Source: Parashewanella spongiae
GTDB lineage: Bacteria > Pseudomonadota > Gammaproteobacteria > Enterobacterales > Shewanellaceae
Assembly: GCF_004358345.1 (NCBI RefSeq)
Contig: NZ_CP037952.1
Coordinates: forward strand, 3,410,001 to 3,474,000
DNA: 64,000 nt
Direction of reading: 5' to 3'
The notes beneath the pieces were generated by a model. The model was not told the DNA's origin and searched no databases. It worked only from the letters and a program-made list of their open reading frames with translations. This document shows, piece by piece, positions 1-9,610 of the stretch. The translations under genes and the position numbers were made by a program. Numbering within the stretch: the stretch's first letter is position 1; every line of letters begins with the position of its first letter.

Positions 1-2
1 GC

Positions 3-413
3 ACGGCTTCAGCAAAATTCGAACTGGACTCTGGTGAAATGACGCACCTTTCGCTAGTAGCAATGATCCTTCCAACCAATGATGCGTTTATTGGTCTTGA
101 TGCTTGGAAAATTCCAACGGAAGCTGGCACTTACACGATAAACCTCAACGCTTATGATGCAGGAACTGAGGCCAATAATGAATTGGTAGTCGAAGGAAGT
201 GGCGCTCTAGGTGTATTGGGGATCCCTGTAGCTCCAGGTGGCGATGCCGGAACTGGCGGCACAGGTCTTACAGATGACTCAACCAATGAAAATGTTCATA
301 TTCACCCTGGTGTATTAGGTGATACCGATTTAAGTGGCGGAAAAAGCGATCTAGATAGTCGTAATCATCGCTGGTTAAACCCTGTTGCTCGCGTTGTTGT
401 TACTGTTAAATAA
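3..413 (+). CDS. Spondin-domain protein, C-terminal part (cut by window edge)
   Basis: The frame is open from the first complete codon of the window, so the start lies further left and the methionine at base 39 is internal. The visible part has the pattern of the bacterial Spondin_N family: an acidic strand, a 'hydrophobic-PTNDAF' segment, the 'YDAGTEANNE' motif and a late 'HIHPG' motif, which in this family probably sits near a metal site. The same motifs in the same order occur in the next gene, so the two are tandem paralogues. It is probably exported or surface-associated, but the signal peptide is outside the window. The biological role is unknown. Confidence 0.75.
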   Translation, partial: TASAKFELDSGEMTHLSLVAMILPTNDAFIGLDAWKIPTEAGTYTINLNAYDAGTEANNELVVEGSGALGVLGIPVAPGGDAGTGGTGLTDDSTNENVHIHPGVLGDTDLSGGKSDLDSRNHRWLNPVARVVVTVK

Positions 414-429
414 CAAAGGGAGATAACAA

Positions 430-1158
430 ATGAATCGACTCAATTTTAAAAAGTCAGCCATTGTTCTCGGGATGTGTAGTCTAGCAGTACTTGGCGGTTG
501 TTCAGACAATGACAGTTTGCCACCAGTAGAGACTACTCCGACACCTCCAGCAGTAGTTACTCAAGATTACACGGTAACGGTGACTAATTTAACTCCTAGT
601 CAACCTCTATCTCCTATAGCAGTAGTTGCTCATAATGCTGATAACCCAATATTTTCAGCTGGAACTGAAGCATCAGTAGCATTAGAAAACCTTGCTGAAG
701 CTGGTGATAATTCAGATCTAGAGTCAGAAGACGGCGTTTCTCAGCTCGTTAGTGGCGCAGGCATACTAGCAGCTGGTTCATCAGAATCTTTGACTGTCAC
801 ATTTAACCAAGATGAAATAGAGAACTTATCTATTTTGACTATGTTGGTTAATACCAATGATGCATTTACAGGCGTCAGCAACTTTGACCCATCTTCTTTA
901 GAAGTTGGCGACAAGATGACTTTTAGAGCCAATGTATATGACTCTGGAACTGAAGCAAATAGCGAAGCTAAAGGCACGATTCCAGGGCCGGCCGATAGTG
1001 GTGAAGGCTTTAACCCAAGTCGTGAAGGTGACGTGAATAAGGTACATATTCATCCAGGTGTAATTACACAAGACGATGGATTAGCAGATTCTGTGTTAAA
1101 AGCATCAGATCGCTTTGATAATCCTGCAATGAAAGTTGTTATTGAACGTACAAAGTAA
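430..1158 (+). CDS. Spondin-domain lipoprotein
   Basis: This 242-residue protein starts with a lipoprotein signal peptide: basic residues, a hydrophobic stretch, then the lipobox LGGC with Cys at about residue 24. A Pro/Thr-rich linker follows, then a Spondin_N-type domain with 'VTVTNLTPSQPLSPI' near residue 50, 'LVNTNDAFTG' near 140, 'YDSGTEANSE' near 170 and 'HIHPG' near 207. The start follows an AAGGGAGA ribosome site. It lies 16 bp behind its paralogue, so the pair is probably one transcript. The two-component genes start about 120 bp downstream and could regulate or sense this pair, which is inference from position only. Function unknown; an envelope or outer-membrane lipoprotein is expected. 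Confidence 0.8.
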   Translation: MNRLNFKKSAIVLGMCSLAVLGGCSDNDSLPPVETTPTPPAVVTQDYTVTVTNLTPSQPLSPIAVVAHNADNPIFSAGTEASVALENLAEAGDNSDLESEDGVSQLVSGAGILAAGSSESLTVTFNQDEIENLSILTMLVNTNDAFTGVSNFDPSSLEVGDKMTFRANVYDSGTEANSEAKGTIPGPADSGEGFNPSREGDVNKVHIHPGVITQDDGLADSVLKASDRFDNPAMKVVIERTK

Positions 1159-1279
1159 TTTTTGGAAGGCATCACTTTCTAAAAATTAGATGAGTGATGT
1201 CTTAAATTTCGACCTAACCGAAATTGTTTAAGCTAATGTCAGGTCTCTTGATTAATATGATCATCAGAGGCGCTAAAAA

Positions 1280-2026
1280 ATGAATGGAAATCACACGTTT
1301 TCTCAGCCACAAAAAAACGCACAAATTTTATTAGTAGAAGATGAAGAAGATCTTGCTACTCTGATAAAGCTCAATTTGAATGTATTAAAGCTCGATGTCA
1401 CTCATTGCTCAACCCTCACTGAGGCTCACCACCACATTAACGATAACAATTATGATTTGATCCTCATGGATCGCATGTTACCGGATGGTGATGGGCTTAC
1501 TCTATGTTTACTGCTTGAAGAACAGAATGTTGACGTCCCAATTATGATGCTCACAGCAAAAGATACTGAAGCTGATGTAGTATTGGGTTTAGAGTCTGGT
1601 GCCGATGACTACTTAATTAAACCATTTAGCGTATTAGAGCTTAGAGCCCGAGTTAAAGCCCTCTTACGCCGCTCGAATAAGCACGCAAGTCAGTCTCAAA
1701 AATCGAATAAAATCAATTTCAATGAAATGATTATTAATACTGATACCAGACAAGTCTTAGCTGGAGATGATTCTATTGAATTGACAGCCACTGAGTTTGA
1801 TCTATTGCATTATCTAGCGAAACACCCGCAACAAGTATTTAGCCGAATTCAGTTATTAGAAGCTGTTTGGGGCTATAGCTATTCTGGGTATGAGCATACG
1901 GTTAATAGTCATATTAACCGCTTACGATCAAAACTTGCCCATAGATTTGATGCTGATGAAGTCGTAAAAACGGTTTGGGGTGTTGGATATAAATTCTCCC
2001 CACCTGAATCACGGAAAGTACAATGA
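1280..2026 (+). CDS. OmpR/PhoB-family response regulator
   Basis: The 248-residue protein has a receiver domain with acidic pocket residues near 20-22, phosphoacceptor Asp64 (in LILMDRMLPDG), Thr92 and Lys114 (YLIKPF). A winged-helix DNA-binding domain follows from about residue 145, with the typical 'ELTATEFDLLHYL' entry and 'VWGVGYKF' ending. Its stop overlaps the start of the downstream histidine kinase (ATGA), so the two are co-translated. Targets are not evident. The adjacent spondin genes are the simplest candidates but no operator repeat was identified. Confidence 0.93.
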   Translation: MNGNHTFSQPQKNAQILLVEDEEDLATLIKLNLNVLKLDVTHCSTLTEAHHHINDNNYDLILMDRMLPDGDGLTLCLLLEEQNVDVPIMMLTAKDTEADVVLGLESGADDYLIKPFSVLELRARVKALLRRSNKHASQSQKSNKINFNEMIINTDTRQVLAGDDSIELTATEFDLLHYLAKHPQQVFSRIQLLEAVWGYSYSGYEHTVNSHINRLRSKLAHRFDADEVVKTVWGVGYKFSPPESRKVQ

Positions 2027-3462
2027 AATCATTATTCAGCCGATTATGGCTATCAGTAACATTTGCAGTTTTATTGCTTTTAGCCACATTATGGCAATGG
2101 CTTGAGTACAGCCAACAGTATACACAACAACGAGTGCAACAATCTTTGCATTCAGAACTTGCTGAGCACATGGCAGACATAAACCCTATGTTAGCAAGTG
2201 GTGTAACAGCAGATTCAGCATTAAAAGAAGCTTTTCATGATCTCATGCTGTTGGGGCCAAGTTTCGAAATTTATACTCTTGATACCGCAGGTAAAGTTAT
2301 TGCCTATGATGCCAAAGAAGAAAAAATCCAAACTCAAACTGTTAATCTATTAAAAATAAATGACTTTTTAAATAAAGAAAGGCTCCCGATATTAGGTACA
2401 GATCCTAGAGGAATTAATCACGAAAAAATATTTTCTGTAGCCAAACTCATTGACCCAGAAGGAAAACATACAGGATTTTTATACGTGATCATTGGCGGAG
2501 AACAACTGGATTCTTGGCAAACAATCGTAAATGAAAACCAAGCACCAACAAAATTTGGTGTTGCTATATTTTTCAGTATTTTGTCTGCTATCACGATCTT
2601 TACCCTTTTTTTAAAGTATTTTACTAAACCTCTAGCCAGACTTGCTACCGATTTATCTAACATTGATGTATCGAATCTAACGAATGGCCTTGCATTACCG
2701 ATCCGTTACAGAGGCAGCAGAGAAGTTAATCAACTTAGTCGCGACATTAATATCTTGCTTGAGAAGTTATCTGATCAACATCAAGCTCTTACCAAGATTC
2801 AAAAATCAAAACATGATTTTTTACTTCATCTATCACATGACTTAAAAACACCTCTCACTTCGTTATTAGGTTACCAAGAGACTTGGTTACACACTCCCGA
2901 ATCAGAAAGAGAGTCGAAGTGGATTGAAGTCGCTTATCGTTCTGGAGAAAAGTTAAAACAACTACTCACTCAGTTATTGGAGTTGGCGGCGTTAGAGAAT
3001 GGAAAAATTACGCCTAGTTTAGAAACAGTTTCATTAAATGCATTACTAAGCGATTTAGAACAGTCATTTGCTCCGCAAGCTAAGACACGGAAAGTAAAGC
3101 TAGCATTCAAGCAAACTAGTGATTCAATAATATCGACAGATGTTGGGTTAATGCGACGTATATTATCAAACCTAATTGATAACGCGATTAGGCATACACC
3201 ATCTGGAGGGTTAATTGATATCACATTGGAAAAATCCGCCAGAGGTTCAATATTAAAAGTAAGAGACACTGGAGCTGGAATGCACATTCACGAGTTAAAA
3301 GCATTCAATGAAAATAAAGCTGAGTCATTTTCTAAAGAAAGTGCTCTTCCACAACTTGGCGTAGGACTATCAATCGTACAACAACTCGCAGCACTCCTAA
3401 ATTACAAAATAGATATTACTAGCCAACCGGGCAAAGGGTGTTGCTTCAGTTTGTACATTTAA
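2023..3462 (+). CDS. Membrane sensor histidine kinase
   Basis: A 479-residue kinase. Transmembrane segments lie at about residues 9-27 and 178-198, enclosing a periplasmic sensor region of about 150 residues. A HAMP-like linker leads to the dimerisation box with His272 (LSHDLKTPLT). The ATP-binding part shows the N box (LIDNAIRHTP), G1 (VRDTGAGM) and G2 (LGVGLSIVQQL). It partners the regulator immediately upstream, overlapping it by 4 bp. The sensed signal is unknown. The gene is intact. Confidence 0.93.
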   Translation: MKSLFSRLWLSVTFAVLLLLATLWQWLEYSQQYTQQRVQQSLHSELAEHMADINPMLASGVTADSALKEAFHDLMLLGPSFEIYTLDTAGKVIAYDAKEEKIQTQTVNLLKINDFLNKERLPILGTDPRGINHEKIFSVAKLIDPEGKHTGFLYVIIGGEQLDSWQTIVNENQAPTKFGVAIFFSILSAITIFTLFLKYFTKPLARLATDLSNIDVSNLTNGLALPIRYRGSREVNQLSRDINILLEKLSDQHQALTKIQKSKHDFLLHLSHDLKTPLTSLLGYQETWLHTPESERESKWIEVAYRSGEKLKQLLTQLLELAALENGKITPSLETVSLNALLSDLEQSFAPQAKTRKVKLAFKQTSDSIISTDVGLMRRILSNLIDNAIRHTPSGGLIDITLEKSARGSILKVRDTGAGMHIHELKAFNENKAESFSKESALPQLGVGLSIVQQLAALLNYKIDITSQPGKGCCFSLYI

Positions 3463-3520
3463 GTGAGCCTTTTGCCAGAGCAACCACACGAGTGAGTGAT
3501 ATATGCATAACTCCATGTGG

Positions 3521-3580
3521 TAATTTCGTCATTCCCACGAAAAGTGGGCAATGAAATAACGACAGTTTTGTATGTCGGTC
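3521..3580. repeat. Partial BIME-like hairpin repeat fused to a MITE-2 segment
   Basis: A 'cattcccacgaaaagtggg' hairpin related to the repeats near 19.2, 33.4 and 50.8 kb. It is followed directly by the 'aataacgacagttttgtatg' segment also found inside the MITE-2 copies. Only half of the usual paired-hairpin unit is present here. Confidence 0.5.
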
Positions 3581-3585
3581 ATCTA

Positions 3586-3900
3586 GGGTCTGTTGATCTT
3601 TCGTGATTGTTTTTGCAGCGATAAATTGGTTGTTTTATGCAAGGCAGAGTTTGTGAGGTTTGGTTATTATCGACATACAAAACTGTCGTTACTTCGTTTC
3701 CAAATAAAAAAACGATAACGCAGCACCTTTGATTTAGAAAGAGCGACCAATTTACGCTCTCTTTTTTTTCGATGCTTTTGAGCATTCACTGTTCTGTGTT
3801 GTGACCAGCTCACTTAGATGGCTAAGCATCACAGCTCACGCCTTGAACAGATAAATGCTCAAATAGCACAAAATTTAATCCTGAAAGATCAACAGACCCT
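3586..3900. mobile_element. MITE-3 copy A
   Basis: Inverted termini AGGGTCTGTTGATCTTTC at the left and its exact complement at the right bound about 315 bp without a real gene. Homologous elements lie near 37.5 and 39.5 kb. They share the internal stretches 'gcagcgataaattgg' and 'gataaatgctcaaatagcac'. This copy is about 50 bp longer because a 'cgacatacaaaactgtcg' segment, also found inside MITE-2, is present near base 3670. No transposase is encoded, so it is non-autonomous. Confidence 0.7.
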
Positions 3901-4216
3901 AGTGCCTTATATTGAAATATCCAAGGTCACTGGATTCCCGTTTTCACGGTAATGACCGATTATAAAGTCTACTGTTTTTGCTCAAAAATACATTCATGCG
4001 TGTACCCTAGCTCTTATGCCGTATGGATGGCAATAAAGCCTTTTCAAATTATGAACTAACCTTAATTTGAAAAAAACCATAACAAACGCCATTATTAAAC
4101 AGATCATCGCGATACAACTAAATATTTCTTAGGTCGTTATACAATAAGCCTATAGAGCTTTGTAATGTACCTATTAGAAAATGGGTTGAATGTTTTTAAT
4201 TTGAATAGAGGTTGTT

Positions 4217-5284
4217 ATGTCCACAGGTGAGTTAAGTTTAAATTACAATAGCAAGTTAAGTAGTCTTACTTATAGCGGCGAAGTATTTAAATTCAACAAT
4301 GACACCACCAACACTAACGTTGTTAAAAATGATGATAATACCTTTTCATTTTTACATAACGGAATAACCTTTACAGTTAACGCAGAGAGAGGCCAAGTTA
4401 CTCTTCGTGGACCGAGAGAAAGGCTCGAACAATTTCACACTAAAGGTACCTATAAAGAGGCTTACCTTGCTGATGTCGATGATAACGGGGATGTTGTTGG
4501 GCATCAACCACTGAAAAGCAATTCCCGTTACTCAGCTAAAAATATGACAGGGAACGCCAATAAAAATCATAAAATATTTAAACCCCTAGATGATTGGTTA
4601 GCAAAAGATCCAGATACCATTCATGCTTTGACACACCTAACGGCCAAACATAAACAAATTACTCATCACGATCCTAGTACCCTAGAACAAGATTTAAAGG
4701 CTGGAGTAAAACTCAGTGCCATAATGTCGAATGTAAAAAATTATCAGGCACTTGACCACTTAGCCTATTTACGAAAAGACGACGACTTTAAACCAGAGGA
4801 TTACGAGTTTGTTTTCAAAGATATTACGGCTGCAAGGTTAGCGAGTTATAAAGAACATGCTCGTCGAATTCTCAAAAAAATAGACCAATTACAAGCGATA
4901 AACCATGCAAAAGATACTGCAAGACTTTGGAAAATTGCCGAGGCTAGCATACCTGTTGAAGTTGATGAAGGTGAACTTAGCCCTATAAGTTCTACAGACT
5001 CCGATAATATTGATGACAGTTTCATAATAACTCCAACTACACAACAAGTTCAGAATGAAATGGATAGTAATACTCAACTGTCTGATGAACATACAGGATA
5101 TACATCTTTTCCTGAAGGTGATTTTCATCGAACAACAGGGCAATCTGATAGAATGACTGCAGCAAGACGGTATACTAGAATATGTGACCCTAGCGATCTG
5201 GAAGACAGCTCGTCACAATTTGAAGAGCTTGACTCTTCTACCGAAGAGCCAAACACAATAAAGGTTGAAGTACATTCAAATTAA
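4217..5284 (+). CDS. Hypothetical protein (orphan)
   Basis: A 355-residue protein I do not recognise. There is no signal peptide or membrane segment, so it is probably cytoplasmic or delivered by a signal-free route. The first 85 residues look beta-rich (alternating hydrophobic and polar, 'GITFTVNAERGQVTLRG'). Residues 95-235 are helical and Lys/His rich. The last 110 residues are acidic, rich in Ser/Asp/Glu and apparently disordered. The start follows an AGAGGTTGTT ribosome site. It stands alone between a MITE-3 copy and the DUF445 gene. Its style resembles the other orphan proteins of the window, but I see no sequence motif shared with them. Confidence 0.6.
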   Translation: MSTGELSLNYNSKLSSLTYSGEVFKFNNDTTNTNVVKNDDNTFSFLHNGITFTVNAERGQVTLRGPRERLEQFHTKGTYKEAYLADVDDNGDVVGHQPLKSNSRYSAKNMTGNANKNHKIFKPLDDWLAKDPDTIHALTHLTAKHKQITHHDPSTLEQDLKAGVKLSAIMSNVKNYQALDHLAYLRKDDDFKPEDYEFVFKDITAARLASYKEHARRILKKIDQLQAINHAKDTARLWKIAEASIPVEVDEGELSPISSTDSDNIDDSFIITPTTQQVQNEMDSNTQLSDEHTGYTSFPEGDFHRTTGQSDRMTAARRYTRICDPSDLEDSSSQFEELDSSTEEPNTIKVEVHSN

Positions 5285-5344
5285 AGTGTAATTGGTATTA
5301 CACCTGATTAAAACTCATTAAACTTTGCTAAAAAGTAAAATTAA

Positions 5345-5371
5345 ACGAAAGGCATTTTATTTTGCCTTTCG
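5345..5371. terminator. Probable rho-independent terminator (bidirectional)
   Basis: An 8-bp perfect stem CGAAAGGC/GCCTTTCG with an AT-rich loop lies between two convergent genes. An A/T-rich stretch flanks each side, so it could end both the orphan gene and the DUF445 gene. Confidence 0.65.
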
Positions 5372-5384
5372 ATAAAATCTGCAA

Positions 5385-6086
5385 TCACAAAGCTCCCGCA
5401 ATCAAGCCTATTAGTCCACCAAATACACCACCCCACACAACTAACCAACCCAAATGTTTGCGGATCATAGTTTGGATTATTTCTTTTACTAAACTTGGTG
5501 TTAACTCATCCAATCTTTGCTGTACTATCGTAGCAACTTGCTCTCGAATTTTAGCAATCGTGTCTGGTTGCTCAATTTCATTAATCAATAGTTGATTAAA
5601 CTCTTCACTTTCAGCAACTTCAACTAGCGATTCTTGCAACTTTCTAATGTATGGTTCTTTTAAAGGCACTAAAGCTTCAGTTCCACCAAACATTGATAAC
5701 ATACCACCAAATGAAGATTGTTCAACTGTAGTTAATAACGCATCAAATGCTGGGGACAAATCAATTTTATTTATAACTGGAGTGATATTAATCGAATTGT
5801 GATTTGCCGCTTGTTGTCCAAGAAATTTGTCTATATTTTCTTCTGTGAAAAATTGCCCCATAACTAAATCAGATATCCCACTTTTAAAGTCTTCAAAGCG
5901 AGCAGGAATAACCCCAGAACCATACAAACCCGGCACTTTTTCAAATAACATATGTATCGCAAACCAGTTTGTCACCGCACCAGATAAAGCAAAAAGACCA
6001 ACAGACCAAATAACTGGTTGATGAGTTAGGTAGCCAACTATAGCTACAATAAAAGCTGAAATATTTGTCAACAAGCTCTTGTTCAA
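5385..6086 (-). CDS. DUF445-family membrane protein
   Basis: About 234 residues. Hydrophobic N-terminal segments are followed by 'GAVTNWFAIHMLFEKVPGLYG', the hallmark of the DUF445 family, then a helical region with 'GVIPARF' and a C-terminal hydrophobic hairpin (WLVVWGGVFGGLIGLIAGAL). I place the start at a TTG codon because a GGAG ribosome site lies 8 bp before it. An alternative TTG 48 bp further upstream has no such site. DUF445 proteins are inner-membrane proteins of unknown function. The gene stands alone. Confidence 0.85.
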   Translation of the reverse strand: MNKSLLTNISAFIVAIVGYLTHQPVIWSVGLFALSGAVTNWFAIHMLFEKVPGLYGSGVIPARFEDFKSGISDLVMGQFFTEENIDKFLGQQAANHNSINITPVINKIDLSPAFDALLTTVEQSSFGGMLSMFGGTEALVPLKEPYIRKLQESLVEVAESEEFNQLLINEIEQPDTIAKIREQVATIVQQRLDELTPSLVKEIIQTMIRKHLGWLVVWGGVFGGLIGLIAGAL

Positions 6087-6275
6087 GTTTATATCTCCGA
6101 AATGATTTAATCGGGTAGATTTTACAAATATCAAAGAAAATAGTCGACTACAACTAAATTTAATTGATTAAAAAGTCCTATCTAGGTAATTTGTTTTCGT
6201 TCTATACGCTTTTTATTTTTATGACCCTGCTCATACCTAAATAAAATTAAGATAAAAAAAGGAATAGTATCTGTC

Positions 6276-6752
6276 ATGTTGCCCCAAAAAAAACTACAAA
6301 ACATAACATTTGCGTTAGCCGCTTTCATTAGCGCGGCCTACATAATTGGTTGGCTACTATCTTTAGCTTTTGGTTTACCTTGGATAGAGTACATGGGCGT
6401 CATTAACTACTGGGCAGAACAAGAATACAGTGATCCAACTTATAATATCACCACTTGTTTAATGGCCATTGCATTGTATTCCGTTGCATTTTACGCATCG
6501 TTGCTGGGTATGGGACTAGTATCAACGACAGTAACAAAAATTTTAGTATTGCCTAATACCCCTGTGGTCTTTTTCATGATTGCCATTGTTTATATTTATA
6601 TTCCAGATTATGGATTGCCTTCAAATCCTTACGCGGTATATCATGCAGGTTTATCATTTGTATTAAGCATCATATTTTTGGTACTCCCCATCCAAAGCTG
6701 GGTTGAGTATGATGGTAAACTCTGGAAAATGCCCCTTTTTCACTCTAAATAA
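6276..6752 (+). CDS. Small multi-span membrane protein
   Basis: A 158-residue protein with four likely transmembrane segments, at about residues 10-32, 60-82, 90-110 and 122-142. No family is recognised. A possible AAGGA ribosome site lies upstream of the ATG. It is a single gene between DUF445 and panP, on the opposite strand to the former. Function unknown. Confidence 0.65.
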   Translation: MLPQKKLQNITFALAAFISAAYIIGWLLSLAFGLPWIEYMGVINYWAEQEYSDPTYNITTCLMAIALYSVAFYASLLGMGLVSTTVTKILVLPNTPVVFFMIAIVYIYIPDYGLPSNPYAVYHAGLSFVLSIIFLVLPIQSWVEYDGKLWKMPLFHSK

Positions 6753-6924
6753 CCCTATGGTTAAGCATTATAACGATGTAATGACAAAGAATGTTCACAA
6801 ACATAAAACTCTTGATGCTCGCCCTTTGTTCGAGTAGAGTCATCGGCCTTTTGAAATCTTTGTAATCTCGGTTATTATTGATAAATAATTGCCATCGAGT
6901 GTTCAAGTTGGAACTGCACTTTTC

Positions 6925-8574
6925 ATGAATGTATCAAGTCAGCGTAAAGCGATAGCTTCACCAGAAAGCCTACAGCGTATTTTTACCGTACCGGAAGATT
7001 CTCATTCAACATTAAACATTATCGAACAAAAATTATCTGAGGACTTAGCTGGTTTTTTAGGTGACAACATTGTTGCAAAAGAAACGTCTTTAGCCAGCAT
7101 TGAAACTAACTTCAAAGCATTTCAAATTCCAGAATCACCTCAGTTCGTTTCTGATTACACCGACAGCATGATGGCAAACTTAGTCGCGCATTCGGTGCAT
7201 ACTTCAGCACCAACATTTATCGGTCACATGACCTCTGCGCTGCCCTATTTCGTATTGCCATTGACAAAATTAATGGCTGGTTTAAATCAAAACCTTGTAA
7301 AAATTGAAACATCCAAAGCATTTACACCGTTAGAGCGCCAAGTACTCGGCATGATGCATCATCTTATTTACAATTTGGATGAACGTTTTTACCAATCTAA
7401 AATGCACTGCAGTGCTCATTCTCTTGGCGCTTTTTGCTCTGGTGGAACGGTTGCCAATATGACGGCATTATGGGCAGCAAGGAACCAATTACTTGGACCT
7501 GAAGGTGATTTCAAAGGCATTACCCAAGAAGGTATTGTCGCCGCATTACGTTATTACCAATATGATGACTTAGCTATTTTAACTTCTGAGCGTGGTCACT
7601 ATTCCCTCAGTAAAGCGGCTGATTTACTGGGTATTGGCCGACAAAACATTATTTCAATCCAAACTGACGAAAACAATAAAGTTAACGTAGACATAATGCA
7701 CCAAAAAGCGGAGAAATTGAAAGCTCAGAACATAAAGGTAATGGCCATTGTAGGTGTTGCAGGTACAACTGAAACAGGCAATATCGACCCTCTTAAAGAA
7801 CTATCACAACTAGCTCAAGAAATTGGTTGTCATTTCCATGTTGATGCGGCTTGGGGCGGCGCAAGCCTACTTTCTAAAAAATATCGTCACTTGTTAGCAG
7901 GCATTGAACTTGCTGATTCAGTTACAATCGACGCTCATAAACAAATGTATGTGCCTATGGGCGCTGGAATGGTGCTATTTAAAGATCCTTCATTCTCTCA
8001 GTCAATCACTCATCACGCTGAATACATACTTCGTAAAGGCTCTAAAGATCTGGGTAGGCAAACTCTGGAAGGTTCGAGACCGGGAATGGCCATGCTAGTA
8101 CATGCATGCCTACAGATTATTGGCCTGAATGGTTATGAAATTCTTATCAATAACAGTATTGAAAAAGCTCATTTTTTTGCGGCTAGCATTAAAATCCACC
8201 CCGACTTTGAGCTAATCTCTGAGCCAGAGTTATGTATTCTGACCTATCGTTATGTTCCTCATAAGGTGCAATTAACTTTATCGGAAGCTATTAAACAGAA
8301 TAACACTAAGAAAATACGAGAAATCAATACACTACTAGACTCTCTCACTAAGTTTATTCAAAAACATCAACGTGAGCATGGAAAATCTTTTGTGTCACGG
8401 ACACGTATCAGTCCTGTAAAGTATCAGCGAAAACCAACTGTAGTATTTAGAACGGTATTAGCAAATCCACTTACAAGCGAAGATATCTTGTCACAAATTC
8501 TTGAAGAACAGGTTGAAATCGCTAAGCTCGATAGTGTTCATCTACCGAAGTTATTAAGCCTTATTAACGAGTAG
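6925..8574 (+). CDS. panP: PLP-dependent aspartate 1-decarboxylase (PanP type)
   Basis: A group II pyridoxal-phosphate decarboxylase of about 549 residues. The N-terminal region (SAPTFIGHMTSALPYFVLP) and overall length fit the PanP subfamily, which makes beta-alanine from aspartate for pantothenate and CoA synthesis in many Vibrio and Alteromonadales lacking PanD. Visible sites are the 'GTVANMTALWAARN' cofactor region, 'HVDAAWGG' with the PLP-pairing Asp, and the lysine of 'IDAHKQMYVPMG'. I chose the ATG of MNVSSQ. A TTG 36 bp upstream is possible, and neither has a strong ribosome site. The gene is monocistronic. Glutamate or other acidic amino-acid activity cannot be excluded from sequence. 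Confidence 0.85.
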   Translation: MNVSSQRKAIASPESLQRIFTVPEDSHSTLNIIEQKLSEDLAGFLGDNIVAKETSLASIETNFKAFQIPESPQFVSDYTDSMMANLVAHSVHTSAPTFIGHMTSALPYFVLPLTKLMAGLNQNLVKIETSKAFTPLERQVLGMMHHLIYNLDERFYQSKMHCSAHSLGAFCSGGTVANMTALWAARNQLLGPEGDFKGITQEGIVAALRYYQYDDLAILTSERGHYSLSKAADLLGIGRQNIISIQTDENNKVNVDIMHQKAEKLKAQNIKVMAIVGVAGTTETGNIDPLKELSQLAQEIGCHFHVDAAWGGASLLSKKYRHLLAGIELADSVTIDAHKQMYVPMGAGMVLFKDPSFSQSITHHAEYILRKGSKDLGRQTLEGSRPGMAMLVHACLQIIGLNGYEILINNSIEKAHFFAASIKIHPDFELISEPELCILTYRYVPHKVQLTLSEAIKQNNTKKIREINTLLDSLTKFIQKHQREHGKSFVSRTRISPVKYQRKPTVVFRTVLANPLTSEDILSQILEEQVEIAKLDSVHLPKLLSLINE

Positions 8575-8625
8575 AAATTTATTTTGGCTGGCTTTCAACC
8601 TCAGTCATTTTAAACAGTGGCTAAT

Positions 8626-8858
8626 CCTAGAAACATCAGTTGACTGCGTTCTCAAGCGTAGAAAAAATGGCTGATAGTAAGGCGTAGCTTGCAGCAAGTA
8701 GTTATTCTACTTGCAAAAGTTACAACGCAGATAGCAGTCATTTTAGCAAGCTTGTGAGCGTAGAGCACTTCACTCATTGGGTGAAAGCCATGATGATAAA
8801 ATCATCGTATTGCTCAAACAGTTACTCATATACTCAGCGTTCAACTGATGATTTTAGG
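8626..8858 (-). mobile_element. MITE-1 copy 1 (233 bp)
   Basis: Termini CCTAGAAACATCAGTTGA and TCAACTGATGATTTTAGG form imperfect inverted repeats. Flanking 5-mers CTAAT/TTAAT match at 4 of 5 positions. The inner hairpin 'gcaagtag-aataa-ctacttgc' is conserved. It is inverted relative to the other four copies and somewhat diverged. The right end lies 8 bp from the stop of the orphan gene on the minus strand. Confidence 0.9.
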
Positions 8859-8866
8859 TTAATTCA

Positions 8867-9463
8867 TCAAAATTTGACCGCGGCTTTAATTTCTTCACCA
8901 TCGAACTTTACCTTTATACCTATCTGTTTCAAGCTATTAGATAATTTTGTACGTAGTTGATTCAAAGCTTTTTCGTCTTTCGATGTAATATTCTCAGTCA
9001 TAAAGTGCATCATCAATTTCAGTTTATTTTCGGGAGACCCAGCAATTTTTATTTTTTGTTTATTTTTCGAGTCGATATCTAATCCATTAATTTGAGCGTG
9101 AGTTGTATAAACACTCAGATCTGGACATTTCTCTTTTAGGAAGGAGATGGCTTGCTTCTTTAAACCATCCGCAATCTTTTCGCCATCTGTTAGTTCGGAG
9201 GCTCGTTCATAAAAGTTAACGACATATTCATTTTCTTTTATCGAACTATTAGGCTGTTTGGAACCAGCTTGCACTCTGGATACAAATTTATTAAAAAAGT
9301 CTGGTGTTTCAACTCCACCACACTCAAAGGTAGCTTCCTTTCCGCCAACAATAACCACAACCTTTGATGATGAAAATTCTGTTGCAGGTTTGCATATAAT
9401 TGATGCGTCTTCAGTAAATTTAATGACAGTATCAAGAGTTGGTTGTGCTGTTGGTGCTGCCAT
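8867..9463 (-). CDS. Hypothetical protein (orphan)
   Basis: A 198-residue protein of unknown family with no signal peptide or membrane segment. The N-terminal part is beta-like (SSKVVVIVGGKEATFECGG). The C-terminal 130 residues are helical and Lys-rich. A GGAT-type ribosome site precedes the ATG. The stop lies a few bases from MITE-1 copy 1. The short 'MAAPTAQPT' opening recalls the 'MANEVAANT' opening of the orphan at 25.7 kb, but the bodies do not visibly match. It lies downstream of oleD on the same strand with a gap of about 150 bp, and no functional link to the olefin genes is apparent. Confidence 0.6.
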   Translation of the reverse strand: MAAPTAQPTLDTVIKFTEDASIICKPATEFSSSKVVVIVGGKEATFECGGVETPDFFNKFVSRVQAGSKQPNSSIKENEYVVNFYERASELTDGEKIADGLKKQAISFLKEKCPDLSVYTTHAQINGLDIDSKNKQKIKIAGSPENKLKLMMHFMTENITSKDEKALNQLRTKLSNSLKQIGIKVKFDGEEIKAAVKF

Positions 9464-9610
9464 TTTTAGCCATCCTATGTAATCTATTAAAACAAGAGTT
9501 AATCACAAAGATAAATGTCTGACTGACGTTAGTATTGATAAATTGCAAACTGTTAAGGAAACTGACAGATATAAAAATCATTTATTATTTCAACAAGCTC
9601 ACATTTCATT

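Noticed and set aside
3667-3700. Possible sRNA from the 'cgacatacaaaactgtcg' hairpin
   Set aside because: The hairpin recurs in several repeats and no promoter or terminator is attached, so it is better explained as mobile repeat sequence.
8600-8860. Small gene of 68 codons on the plus strand
   Set aside because: It lies mostly inside MITE-1 copy 1 and runs antisense into the neighbouring gene.
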